Positions 24,252-34,789 of a stretch of DNA of 64,000 nucleotides are shown here, in pieces; positions within the stretch are counted from its first letter, which is position 1, and each line of letters starts with the position of its first letter. The notes below the pieces were generated by a model. That model saw only the letters and a list, made by a program, of their open reading frames with translations. It searched no databases and was not told where the DNA came from. Made by a program: the position numbers and the translations under genes. Origin of the DNA: Lycium barbarum (Eukaryota > Streptophyta > Magnoliopsida > Solanales > Solanaceae); contig NC_083345.1 of assembly GCF_019175385.1 (NCBI RefSeq), positions 43,422,098 to 43,486,097 on the forward strand, given 5' to 3'.

Positions 24252-25015
24252 TGGATTTGTGGTAGGTGATTCGAGCATTAAGTTTTATGTTATTTTTTCT
24301 TTATTTATTTTTTCCCAGTTTTAATGCCTTTCTCTACTCTTGATCGTCTAGGTCTTTGGATTTGCAGATGCTACTTTTTTCTTTATTTATTTTTTTCCCA
24401 GTTCTAATGCCTTTCTCTACTCTTGATCGTCTAGGTCTTTGGATTTGTGGTAGGTGATTCAAACATTAAGTTTTATGTTACTTTTTCTTATTTATTTTTT
24501 CCCAGTTCTAATGCCTCTCTCTACTCTTGATCGTCTAGGTCTTTGGATCTGTGTTAGGTGATTCGAGCATTAAGTTTTATGTTACTTTTTCTATATTTAT
24601 TTTTTCCCAGTTCTAATGCCTCTTTGTTGTTGATCGTCTAGGTTTTTGGATAAGCGGTAGGTGATTTGAGATGTCTCTGCTCTTGATCGTCTAGGTCTTT
24701 GGATCTGGGGTAGGTGATACGAGCATTAAGCTTTGTGTTACGTTTTCTTTATTTATTTTTCAATCGTAATGCCTCTCTCTGCTCTTGATCGTTCAGGTCT
24801 TTGGATCAGCAGTAGGTGATTCGAGTATTAAGTTTCATGTTACCTTCTCTTTATTTATTTTTCCCAGTTTTAATGCCTCTATGCTCTTGATCGTCTAGGT
24901 CTTTGAATCAGTGGTAGGTGATTCGAGCCTTAAGTTTAATATTACTTTTTTTCTTTATTTATTTTTCCCAATTCTAATGCCTCTCTACTCTTGACCGTAT
25001 AGGTCAGTAACCTTA
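24252..25015 (+). repeat. ~103-bp tandem array, about eight units
   Basis: The anchor TTGATCGTCTAGGTC recurs at about 24340, 24423, 24527, 24630, 24683, 24785 (variant), 24888 and 24991 (variant), giving a ~103-bp period with two shortened units. Each full unit contains TAGGTGATTCGAGCATTAAG, then TTTATTTATTTTTTCCCAG, then CTAATGCCTCTCTCTACTC. A further copy lies at 25987-26083 beyond an inserted element. The T-rich CCCAG and the GTAGGTGA words resemble 3' and 5' splice sites. Confidence 0.9.
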
Positions 25016-25024
25016 TTCACAATG

Positions 25025-25919
25025 TTTTAAAAGGCGGGGGCGTAAGACGGGGCGTTTTACATACGCCTCGACGAGGCGTAAGCCTCGAGGCACTGGGCGT
25101 AAGCCCCATGGGTATTTAATTTTTAGTATTTCTTAAAATAAATAAATATATATATATATATATATATATTTGTATGTGTGTGTGTGAGCGCGCGCGCGCG
25201 CTTGATCCTTACAAAAAAATGATCAAAGCCCATTATACACCGCTTATAACTTGTAATTATATATAACATAATTTTACAAGTATAAACAATACAACGAAAT
25301 AAAAGCTATTATGAAATGCAAAACAATTCTAACATTTTAACTTTCAAACACGGAAAAAAACACAGTTTCTTAAAACACTATTACTATCATACTATTCATT
25401 TTATCACCCTATAAGCAAATAATCAATAAAATTTAACAATATTACAATTAAAACATAACTTTTTCACGAATAAAAAATAAAATTATATGATAATTCTGAT
25501 ACATAGGACTTATGACCAATGACAAATGAAAATGTACAATTTGCTGTTTGTTTTTTTTTAAAAATAAGTGATATTCACCCTCACGACGTTCTCAAATAGT
25601 AAATATCCAATACTACGACTTATTATATGAGTTACACCCAATCTTCTATTTCTATAGATGAAAAACTATTAAGTATCATTATTTTGTTAAACAATTATGA
25701 GGGTGAATGATTTTAATTAAGGAATTTAAAATATAATTTGTGTAAGAACTGTTAGGCGAGCCCTGGGCGTTGGGCGTTAGGCGTGTTTAGGGCGTACGGT
25801 TGGGCGCTTAGGGCGTAAACCTCATAGGAACTAAGCCCCGCACGTTAGCCTCAGGGCGTTTTGCCACTGCCCTGCCCCGAGGCGAGCCCCGGGGCGAGTC
25901 CTGACACTGCCTTTTAAAA
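25025..25919 (-). mobile_element. GC-ended inverted-repeat element, copy 2, TSD CAATG
   Basis: Starts TTTTAAAAGGCGGGGGCGTA and ends ...CACTGCCTTTTAAAA. It is flanked by a perfect 5-bp duplication CAATG (25020-25024, 25920-25924). It is the reverse complement of the element at 18058-18910: the GC-rich blocks, the (TA)n centre and inner AT-rich words correspond in opposite order. It splits the ~103-bp tandem array, so it is younger than the array. It has no coding capacity. Confidence 0.75.
25147..25200. repeat. Compound microsatellite (TA)n(TG)n(CG)n
   Basis: An alternating purine-pyrimidine run: TA repeats, then TGTGTGTG, then CGCGCGCGCG. The (TG)n(CG)n part has the composition that favours left-handed DNA. 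It sits at the place corresponding to the microsatellite of copy 1. Confidence 0.92.
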
Positions 25920-25986
25920 CAATGCTTATTCAATATATTGATATTATCAATTGTTTAGATTTTACAAATTTATCAGTTGGAACTGC

Positions 25987-26083
25987 GGTAGGCGATTCGA
26001 GTATTAAATTATTGTTACTTTTTATTTTTTATTTTTTATTTTTCCCAGTTCTAATGCCTCTCTCTGCTCTTGATCGTCTAGGT
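25987..26083 (+). repeat. Displaced unit of the ~103-bp tandem array
   Basis: GTAGGCGATTCGAGTATTAA, then TTTTTCCCAGTTCTAATGCC and TTGATCGTCTAGGT, match the array at 24252-25015. The element at 25025-25919 and about 60 bp of other sequence separate it from the rest. Confidence 0.85.
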
Positions 26084-29002
26084 TAGTAACCTTATTAAAT
26101 ATATTGATATTATCAATTGTTTACATTTTGCATATCTTATTGCATTTTTATTCAATAATTGACTTTTTTCTCAATTGTTCTTGCACACATGAGATATTAG
26201 GAAAATATAATGCTTTCCTTTAATAAATTACTAAGAGAAAAATACTCAAAGTTTGGTGAAAGGTATTTACTAAAAGTAATAGTCAAATTTCTGGTCTTCT
26301 TCTTCTTCTTCTTTTTCTTTTAAAGAAATAGTTAAATTTCCCTAAGTTCACCATTCTATTTAGAAAGATGTCAGGTGAAATTACTACTATCTATAAGGGA
26401 CAATCAAAAGGTATTTCCAATTTAATGTTAAACTTTTCAAGTAATTATTTCTAGGTCCCAAATTTATTTTTTAAGGTCAAATTTATGTTTTAATTTTATT
26501 GTCTACTTTTCATTACTTAACTTTTACTACTATATATAAGGGAGAATACCCATTTTTTGTAGTCTTCACGTCAATTTGTTTTTGACTCTTTTTACCCCTA
26601 ATTAAAATTTTAATGGCTTTGTGAATCTTCACATATTTTGATAAATTTTGAAAACTTTGACGACTTTTTTCATGCCCCTAAAAATGATGATTATGAAAAA
26701 GGTTATAGAGGCCCCTCAAAGCATACTCATACATTTTTTAATCTTTTATGTAGAAATATTATTAAACTTGTTTCAAATTATGTTTTTCTTGAAGAATTTA
26801 GTATAGACACATAAAGAGTTATCATGTCATTCAATTCTATATTAATATAGGCTTAATTATTGAAAAATATTATTCTTATAATACTATTTATTATTTATTA
26901 ATGTTATTTGCTGTTTTAATTTTTTATTGGTCCATTTAGTAATTTCTTTTTAATTTGTTCGTACATGCTGACGAATATAAATAATTTATAAGGATTTCAC
27001 TTAAGTTTGGATTAAGTTTTAAATTAAGAAAATAAATATAAATTACTTATATCATTGTTAAATACTTCAAAAATGTAAATTACAGTCCCTCCGTCTCAAT
27101 CGAAAAAATGAATTCCGAAGTACAATAGTTAATTAATAAATTTTATGTGCGTACTCTATTAAAATAAAAGTTATTTACTATATTAAAAGAGTAACTATTA
27201 AACATTAGTTGAACATATTCTGAAAATGTTTGAAAAATAATGTAGTTAAAGAAAAGATAATTTGATTTTCAAAAAGTATTTATACTAGACAATTGCAAAA
27301 ATTATATTTTTTACTTTTGTCTTAAATATTAAAATATTTTGCAAAATATCGGATAATCAATATTTTATATAGTTTAGGATAAAATAGTTACGTTTAACTT
27401 GAAAAAGTTATTACAATGCAGATTTCATAAAATGGTTTATTAAATAAGAAAATGTAAAAAAATGTTATTTTTTAACATGCATCTTTTGGAAGGCAAAAGA
27501 AATCTTAAAGTCAGAACAGTTAATTCTATTGACTTTTCAGTATTTTTTTCTGATTTAATTTGAAAGAATCTACAAAAAATTCTTGTAATATCAAGGCTTT
27601 TAATTATTTATATTTATTTGTAAGTTAACTTTATTGATTTCATCATGCAACAATATTTGCGCATCAAATATATTTGACATACATTGAATACTGTAATATC
27701 TTTGATAAAAAATAAGTTAGCCAATATGGATTCAATTCAAAGAAACAAATGAAATTAATTTAACATATGAAAACTCAATTTGGATCATCAAAGACTTTAA
27801 TCTCCAAAATTTAAGTGTAATGGAAATTAGAAGAGCTTTCATATGTTTGATTTTAAAAAAAAAAAAAATCTAATATATAAACTAAGAAAAATACTTTCTT
27901 TTAATTTTCAGGTACGTTTTTGTACTTTAATATTTTAAAAGTCTTTTGAAGTATCAAATTAATGTTACAAAAACAAAGCAGCAAAAGCAGAAAAATTTAA
28001 AAGATATCTATAAATTAAAATTTTAATGTCAGTTTGGACCCGAGCTTAGCATGAGCCAAATGACACTAGTAAAAATATATAAGAGAACATCTTATTTCTA
28101 TGTTATCTCAACGGGATGAAACGTATATAACTGAAAGTCTAAAACTGATGCTATTTATTTGTAGAACATTTTCGCGTCGTGCAGGGTCTATTATGAGGAA
28201 GCAATTCTTACAAGAATTTTTTTCAATTTTTAAGACTTAAACCCCTAATCAAGGGTGGCAAGATTTCATCTATCCAATCACTTCCTTTCGTGGTGGTGAA
28301 AGATTTGGAGACTCTTACTTTTGACGTCTAATTAATTTATTTATTTTTGTAACTTAGTTATTTCAGTAAAAGAGATACCGAATTTTATTATTTCATTCAA
28401 CAAAATATCTATAATCACAAATATTATATAACTAACTTGACTTTATTATTTATCTTAGCGGATTCAAAAGACAACTACCTTTTTCAACAATTGCATGTAA
28501 TATGTAACATTTTTTTTTTTTTTTTGCCATTTAAATGAATGTTACATCTATTGTAAAGCTTGCATAATTTAATCCGCTTGTACACAATTTTTTATTAATC
28601 TTTAATTGATCTTAATGTGGTAAAGAATGGGTTTTGGGCTTCTTCTTTTTTTCCTTTAATCGATATATTGGGTTTTGGGTTTTGGGCTTAGATCAATATG
28701 AATCCAAACAAATTTTGATAGATAAAGTAGCCAAAGCAATAAAAGAAAATATATATCAATAATATCGTTTATAAAGAGATGTCAGTTCAGATACAACATA
28801 ATATATTGGTTCTCATATAATTAAATATGTTCTCTTCTAAATATTATACAACCAATTATCTTTGCAAGTTCAGAAGATATAAAATTTCAAACATCGCGTC
28901 AATGTAATAACATTTATTTCATCACTTAAATAAATATTGCATTTATTTGAACGTCAATTACAAATTCACTACACACGTGCAACGCACGTACACTAAAACT
29001 AA

Positions 29003-29924
29003 TCAAACTAAACATCCAAAAAGAAATAATCCCCACACTATTAATCTCTGCTTACGGATCTGTGCAATTTTAATCCCTGCATAACTTGTGGCTAACCAAA
29101 CCCCTTAATATATTGCGGACAATGCACTCAATTAAATGCGGGGTGGGGAGTAATTTTTATTTTGTGGATATTCATGGATGACGATACTTATTCTATACTG
29201 CATTAGATTTTTGTTTCTACTTCTATCAGAGACAAACAACTGTATGAGAGAGTAGTGAACAATATGATTCTTGATTTTAATTCAAATGCACTTGCTTAAA
29301 ACAATGGTTTCCACTAGTAAAGCCTGAGCACTAATGTTGAATCCTATGGTACCAGATGATTGTGAGCTGCCTCTGAAAAGTGAGTTAAAGAGGATGAGCA
29401 TGATTCAGTTATTAAAAAGAAGAAAAACAATAAGGGAAAAAGATAATAACACGGATGTATGAGGCCTGTGACAAGGAGGGTAACAATTCAAGACACAGAA
29501 AAAAGAAGTGAAACAAGTACAAAAATGTGAAAGAATGGATAGGGATATATGTTCCAATGCTCGTCCAGGGGAGAAGAAAGCCTCTTGTTTGAAACTCAAA
29601 ACGGAGCCTAGTATTAGTCGAGGTGATTCACTTGCATTTAAAGCAATTCAATTGAAATTGATGTGAATCACTTGAACTCCTAGAAATCTAATCTCCCAAA
29701 TGTTGTGAAAAATGAACTAAATGTTTTCTTGATTAGTAAAATTACCCAGCTGTTGATCCTTGAGGTTGATAAGAGAAGTTGAAGTTTTAAGTATTTAAGT
29801 GATGATAATAGATTATTGTTGCTCAGGTAGTCAGCTTTATTTCTTGCATTGTTGAAAATTATAAACACACACATAGTGGAACCATGAAACAATAGCTTGT
29901 GCATGCAAATTAGTCTTGCGTCAT
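29003..29924. other. Low-repeat stretch, possible decayed exon
   Basis: No recognised element. Around 29335-29640 the plus strand has several open stretches (for example KSELKRMSMIQLLKRR near 29378-29424) broken by stops and frameshifts. This resembles a decayed exon of an unrecognised gene, but composition alone cannot prove it. Confidence 0.3.
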
Positions 29925-30030
29925 TCTTTTTTTTTTTTTTCTTTTTTTTTTTTATGACATGGGAACCCGTAGCCGCTATCCTTCAGGTGCGCACAGGGTA
30001 AACCCAGCTCCTGTGCAATAGCTATTCATG
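29925..30030 (-). mobile_element. Retroposed repeat with A-tail (SINE-like)
   Basis: A long T run (about 29927-29953, broken once) is followed by GGGAACCCGTAGCCGCTATC and GGTGCGCACAGGGTAAACCC, a block I recognise as recurrent in Solanaceae genomes. Read on the minus strand it is a short body with a poly-A tail, as expected of a SINE. The 5' end and target duplication are not clear. Confidence 0.55.
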
Positions 30031-30427
30031 AAAGTGCTTATAGGTTGCGATCTTGAAATTGTTGAGTCTTGGTGAGTGGAATAGATGAACAGAAGCAAAG
30101 AAAGAAATTGAACTTGAATCCTATATAGAACATGTTAGGTCAGTTAGGTTCTTTGCCCGAAGACGAACAAAAGTCTAAGCGTGGGGTAGTGATATTTGGC
30201 TTTTTTGCACATGTATTGTTCAGTTTTTTTTGGGTATATGCATATGTTTTGTTAGTAGAACTAGTCCAACGCTCTCTATAGGATTGACTCTGGACTCAAA
30301 GCCAAGCTATATTTGTTGTGAGTTGTGACCAAGCACCTTTGAATGTCGTCCAGCTTAGAAACCATTGAACTTGCTGCCGGAGAAGGGGAACCTCAACTAA
30401 GAAAGAAGAAGAATAAGAAGAACAACC

Positions 30428-30498
30428 GAACCCTTGGGACCTTCTTCAACCCCAGGATGTGATGAGTCCACATCGAGGTGCCAAACGACTCCGTCAGG
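30428..30498 (-). rRNA. Fragment of organellar LSU rRNA gene (probable NUMT)
   Basis: The plus strand reads CCCTTGGGACCTTCTTCAAC, then CCCAGGATGTGATGAG, then CACATCGAGGTGCCAAACGA and CTCCGTCA. This is the complement of the highly conserved domain V region of bacterial-type 23S rRNA, next to the peptidyl-transferase loop. The GACTCCGTC variant fits the plant mitochondrial large-subunit gene better than the plastid one, from memory. Only about 70 bp is recognisable, so it is a fragment. It lies near the putative gene at 30625-34690. Confidence 0.75.
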
Positions 30499-30624
30499 TT
30501 GTAAGCTGGGCGTGATCACCAAACCCCCGAGTTTGGCGACAGAAATATGAACTGAAATTGATAACTAAGGCAATATCTTAAACGAGATTCATCAAAACTG
30601 AAGTGACTAATACAAAATCCAAAC

Positions 30625-30741
30625 CTGTTATATGCAATGGATTGTAATGTGGATTCATTTGAATGCTCTTTGCTAATCCCTTGAACAGATCTGTGATGTC
30701 ATAACTGATAACACTATGTACACTCATGATTGTCTGAATGC
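30625..30741 (-). CDS. Putative exon, unrecognised product
   Basis: Exactly 117 bp between a 3' splice site (TGTAG) and a 5' splice site (GTTTGG). Only the frame with two leading bases is open; it gives a 38-residue non-repetitive peptide with hydrophobic-polar alternation (ISYDITDLFKGLAKSIQ), which suggests an amphipathic helix. The family is not recognised. Confidence 0.4.
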
Positions 30742-33700
30742 CTACACCAAAAAATAAAAATAAAATAAAGCAAACCCACTTAACAAATACATGTATGATC
30801 ATCATCCCCGCTATTTTGACTTAAAATAATGATGACAAAAGGCAATTTTCTACCATTTCAAAAATCTTCAATTCTTTTACAATCTTCGAGCTTATATGTC
30901 ATGAGTTTAGAAAATTTTCAAGCTTTATTCATGTGCCAGAAAAGAAAATAATGAAGCAGAGCTTCCCCACCTAAGGAACCAAATGGCTACTTACCTATGT
31001 TACCACACATTACTGAGAACTTTCTATTTAAAGATTCAAGATAATTTGCTCAATAATTACCAGGTTACTAGAGGTAATAATAAAAACATATCAACTTGGC
31101 TTCAATACAAATCTAAGCTCTACAAATATTTCTGTAAGCTATCTGATTCATAAAGGATAAACTTTATTAACCTAAAAATGCCAGAGCAGAATTTTGCAAC
31201 AAATATATCAACCATCTGTACCACTAACTGCAAAACATCTACAACACTTGCACATTTTTATGCTGAAAGTGCTCCATTGAAAATATTTGATGAAATCTTC
31301 GAATTTGATCATGGAAAAGATATGAAGCAACTAGATCATGGCAAGAAGCATAAACTTCAGTCTGAAAGCCAAGTACAACCACTTAAGCCATTCAAAATTG
31401 CTACAGAAAGTTGAAGCCAAATTTTAACCTTGGATCTACCAATATCGCAAAAAGAAGCCTGAATTATGTTTTACCTTTACTTGTTGTCTCATAAACAAAT
31501 CTGGACCATAATTCTGCGCCTTACTCCCATTTTTCTCCTTATTGTTATCCCTGCTTGACATACGATCTTTGTCAATGCAAATGCTAGGATCCTGTTTCCT
31601 CGACCTATCTTTGTGTTTGTGCTTCTTATGCTTCTTATGCTTCTTTTCCTTATATTCATTCTTCAAATTTGATGCACCTGAAGGTAATCCGATGTCTGCC
31701 TATCATTAACACAACGATAAGTTACTCAGGAAATTTTATGACAAAACTATAGTAGTATAGCTAACCAAGCCTTGAGTTAGCACTCCCAAAACAGTAAGAG
31801 AGCACAACAAGGATCTCTGAGCTTAAAAGCATCCGTAAGAAGACCCAAGCCAAAAGGATGCAAAGGTACACGTCTATGTCCCACATAGGAGGAGCTTTTG
31901 GACAGCTTATCGAGTTCCATTCCTTCACCTTTCCTTATTTTTGTGTCCCCCACCACATTCCTAAGGTATCGTGTCTCAGATATAGAGGGAGGTAATGACC
32001 TCTTACAAAAAAGATCGAGATGTTTCCTAATGGTCTAGAAGATCAACTGAACCACCAAGTTCTCTAGGCCCTGAAGACACAAAACAACAGATGATGGAAA
32101 TCCCCATTTCAGATAAAGAATATCCAATAGAGATATATATAAGCATTCGCAAAGCTAACATTGAAGCAAAATTTCAAGAGCATTTCATATTTTTCAAATC
32201 CTGCCAATAAAAAGTATCAAACGACATAACATCTAAGGTAATGAACTCACTAGGAACGAGAAAATGAAAAAAATGGTCACTTATGTTTGGGTGTAGGTCA
32301 AAAATAGCCCCTTAAATATACTCTTGAGCAGTTTTGGTCCTTTTAAGTATGCCAAAAGTGAGTACTTATAATTTGTGTCAAATATTTAAATAACTCTTTC
32401 TATATTAGGATTTGACAGAAATTGTGGAAAAAAAAAACAGAAATGCCAGGAAAGTCTCATCAATGACTCAACATTCTACCACTAGCAAACCAACATCTAT
32501 TAAAATTAAGCAGTCATACATGTCAGAGGCAGGCATCTTAAGACTTTCATCAACTGATCTATTTAAGATCAGAAGCATCATGAAGCTCCAAATTTGATCT
32601 ATCACTGCTTTAAACCTCACGAGCTATCCTTGTCATCGTGAAGCTCTGATAGACAGTGAATATAGTAGCATGAACAATCAAAAATGGAATTTTTTTTCTC
32701 GATCAAAAAGGAGTTTTTTGCACCATAGGTGGTGGGTAAAAGTTAAAGAACGTACACTTTCTACTTTTATGAAAATGATTTCAGATTAAGAAAAAAAAAA
32801 AACATCAACCCAATAACCCACAGCTCTGAAAGGTATTACCAGATCAAAGTCTGCACTTTAAATGTATATAAATGAGTTTCCCATTTTTCAGGGAGGGAAA
32901 TAGGGAGATAGCAAGGGTGAAACTTAAAGTAAAAAACGTACAAGAAACATAGAGCATCCCGGACAAAGCAGGATATCATATATAGGTCCTAAACATATTT
33001 CGCTGGAAGAAAAGATGGTTACTTCAGATAAAATTGGCAATAGAAATGTTTGCTGGACGATATATGCAAGAAAACAGTAGAAGTAGATAAATTCCTTTTT
33101 AAGTACATAAAATAATGGATCCCTATGAGTGTGACCCATGCAATTTTAAATGAAGGGCCAGCCTTATATATTAACCACAAGTTAATCATTCAAAATATAT
33201 CTTGACGACAAGTAAGTCTCCTGACGCAGAAACTTTGATCTTGCACCAAGCAAGATTTTCTCTAAAATTCTAGTTTCAATGACCTTCTGAATCATCATCA
33301 TCATCATCATCAAAACCAGAAATTCCAAGGAATAACAAAGTTCTCAATCTTTCAATGGGAAAGACCAATAAATGTCAGATATGCTATCAGAAACTAAAAT
33401 GCTCCACTATGTAATAAAGAGCCTACTGACCGTTTACTTTCATTTGATCTGATAAAAGTATAACATAATTGAAGCAAAGGGGAAAAATCAATCTAGGAGC
33501 AAATACTGTACGAAGTTTAAAACCCTCAAAAGCTCCTATCTCTTCCGAACTTGTTGAGATCAAGATCCATCATAACTATGCAGCTAATAACCCAGAGATG
33601 AAAAGACCTTCAAAAAGAAGATAAATTAACAGCTTGCCTAAAGTCACAAAGCACAAACACAAGATGCCAACCAACTAAAAAGAATACCATAACAAACAAA

Positions 33701-34690
33701 GAAAAAATGAAATAGAACAATAGCACTTAGAGATATTGAGACTATATTGCAACAAGTCAACAACAGAACAATCAAAGTTGTGACTCTGTCAAGTCGCCAT
33801 AACATTTCATCTAGTGAAATTTCCACCGGTTTAATTCAGGAATTTGCAACCAAAAAAAAAAAAGTCAATTCCTTTTTTTAGATAATATTAATACCATAAC
33901 AAAAATAAGTGCTTCAAATCATTCTAACCAGCAATTTAAACTGCATTCCCTCCTCTATATGAAGATAAACCATTTTCCACAGCGCATGGTAACATTTGCA
34001 CAGATTATGGCACCCAACATGTAGTACATTCTACTACAAAGCTCTTACTCCCTCTGTTTCAATTTGTTTGTCTTTCCTTTTTAATCCGTTTCAAAAAGAA
34101 TGTATCTTTCCTCTTTTTAGTAACTATTTGTTTCCAACTTTCCATATCATGTTTAAGACCACAAGATTAAAGGACATTTTGGTACGTTCAACATATCTTT
34201 AATTTAAGACCACAAGATTCAAAAAAAAAATTTACTTTCTTAAACTCCGTGTCAAGTCAAAACCAGACAAACAGATTGAAACGGAGGGTGTAATTGTCTG
34301 CAACATCAACTACCCCTTGATTCCAAACTAGTTGAGGTCGATTATATGTATCAATTCACTAATTCATCAAAACTTAGAGATTCTCAAAATGTCACATGTC
34401 CACAAGAACTAATGTACATTATGCTGATAATAATAATAATCTAGGTAGTCAAAAATTGTTTTTGTTAGTTAGGTGTGATGTTAAACATGGATTTATCTGA
34501 CACAGCAATATATCTTAAATCGATTAATTTCATTCACTATTTGGATGACAATAGTGATTTGGTAAATGGCATTGAAATTAATAACTTTAATACTAAGAAC
34601 GAAAAAATTAAAATTGGAAAAGAGATTAGGGTTTCCTTACTTACAACTCGATTTGCCTCGCCGGAGGGAAAGAGGGGGAAGAACTAAAGA
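30625..34690 (-). CDS. Putative minus-strand gene with Lys/His-rich exon (partial model)
   Basis: Three parts support a gene. (1) At the right end the minus strand has TATATAAG (about 34712-34719), a short GC-richer leader, and a donor GTAAGTAAGG at 34644, giving a likely non-coding first exon of about 45 bp. (2) 31475-31695 is an open exon with acceptor GGCAG and donor GTAAAA. It encodes a charged segment, GLPSGASNLKNEYKEKK followed by HKKHKKHKHKDRSRK, ending LFMRQQVK. (3) 30625-30741 is a 117-bp open exon between TGTAG and GTTTGG, encoding IQTIMSVHSVISYDITDLFK and continuing GLAKSIQMNPHYNPLHI. The phases of (2) and (3) do not join directly, so at least one exon is missing from this model. 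The basic KHKKHK-HKDR run suggests a nuclear protein, for example a Mediator-19-like or chromatin-associated tail, but no family is recognised. The remaining interval contains MITE DNA and intron-like AT-rich sequence. Confidence 0.4.
31475..31695 (-). CDS. Putative exon with KHKKHKKHKHKDR run
   Basis: 221 bp, open in one frame between consensus splice sites. Lys and His make up about a third of its first half; the second half is polar (DKDRMSSRDNNKEKNGSKAQ). Such runs are typical of disordered tails in nuclear RNA-polymerase-II-associated proteins. Its neighbours on the same strand are the 30625-30741 exon and the promoter near 34715. Confidence 0.45.
34048..34290. mobile_element. Stowaway MITE, TSD TA
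   Basis: CTCCCTCTGTTTCAATTTGT on the left and its complement ...AGATTGAAACGGAGGGTG on the right form the classic Stowaway inverted ends (CTCCCTCYGT). The dinucleotide TA flanks both sides (34046-34047 and 34291-34292). 243 bp, non-coding, Tc1/Mariner-mobilised type. It sits in a probable intron of the putative minus-strand gene. Confidence 0.9.
34313..34360 (+). repeat. SINE-derived fragment
   Basis: TACCCCTTGATTCCAAACTA followed by GTTGAGGTCGATTATATG matches a short block that recurs at the 3' part of Solanaceae SINEs. Only this block is recognisable. Confidence 0.4.
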
Positions 34691-34712
34691 ACTGAACGCC
34701 TATTTCGGGCTT

Positions 34713-34720
34713 ATATAAAG
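34713..34720 (-). promoter_or_regulatory. TATA box of the putative minus-strand gene
   Basis: The minus strand reads CTTTATATAAGCCCG, with about 30-70 bp to a leader exon ending at a GTAAGTAAGG donor (34644). Spacing and order fit a Pol II core promoter. No other elements are assigned. Confidence 0.45.
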
Positions 34721-34789
34721 TGAAAAAATTTGCACTTTGTACTTCAAATGGGCTGGTCTTCAATTTTTCGCCTTTATGTCTACGGAGCA

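Larger units (their letters stand above)
23501..29002 (+). mobile_element. Probable larger Helitron, 5' end adjacent to the previous one
   Basis: The 3' end is well formed: hairpin ACGTGCAACGCACGT (28975-28989), then CTAA at 28999-29002 followed by T. The 5' candidate at 23501 reads TACTATATTAAAAGCACGAA, a sequence I recognise as the start of a common Solanaceae Helitron-like family. Its first bases seem to have been replaced when the Helitron at 21938-23500 landed there. If correct, the element is 5.5 kb and carries a promoter-like segment, a tandem array, a DNA transposon and possibly nested Helitron ends near 26520 and 28067. Rep/helicase coding is not visible. The link between the two ends is an inference. 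Confidence 0.4.

Noticed and set aside
27087..27140. CCCTCCGTCTCAATCG-like Stowaway end
   Set aside because: Only one end is recognisable; no inverted partner or TA duplication was found, so it is not listed as an element.
28030..28067. Possible Helitron 3' end (GACACTAGT) paired with CTATATATAAGGGAGAAT at 26530
   Set aside because: The hairpin before CTAG is weak and the pairing of the ends is not supported well enough.
31178..31414. 78-codon plus-strand frame
   Set aside because: Opposite strand to the putative gene and between its exons; no recognised domain, no promoter or splice context.
33280..33320. Run of GAT/ATC triplets that could encode poly-Asp on the minus strand
   Set aside because: Open only for a few codons before a stop; more simply a trinucleotide microsatellite.
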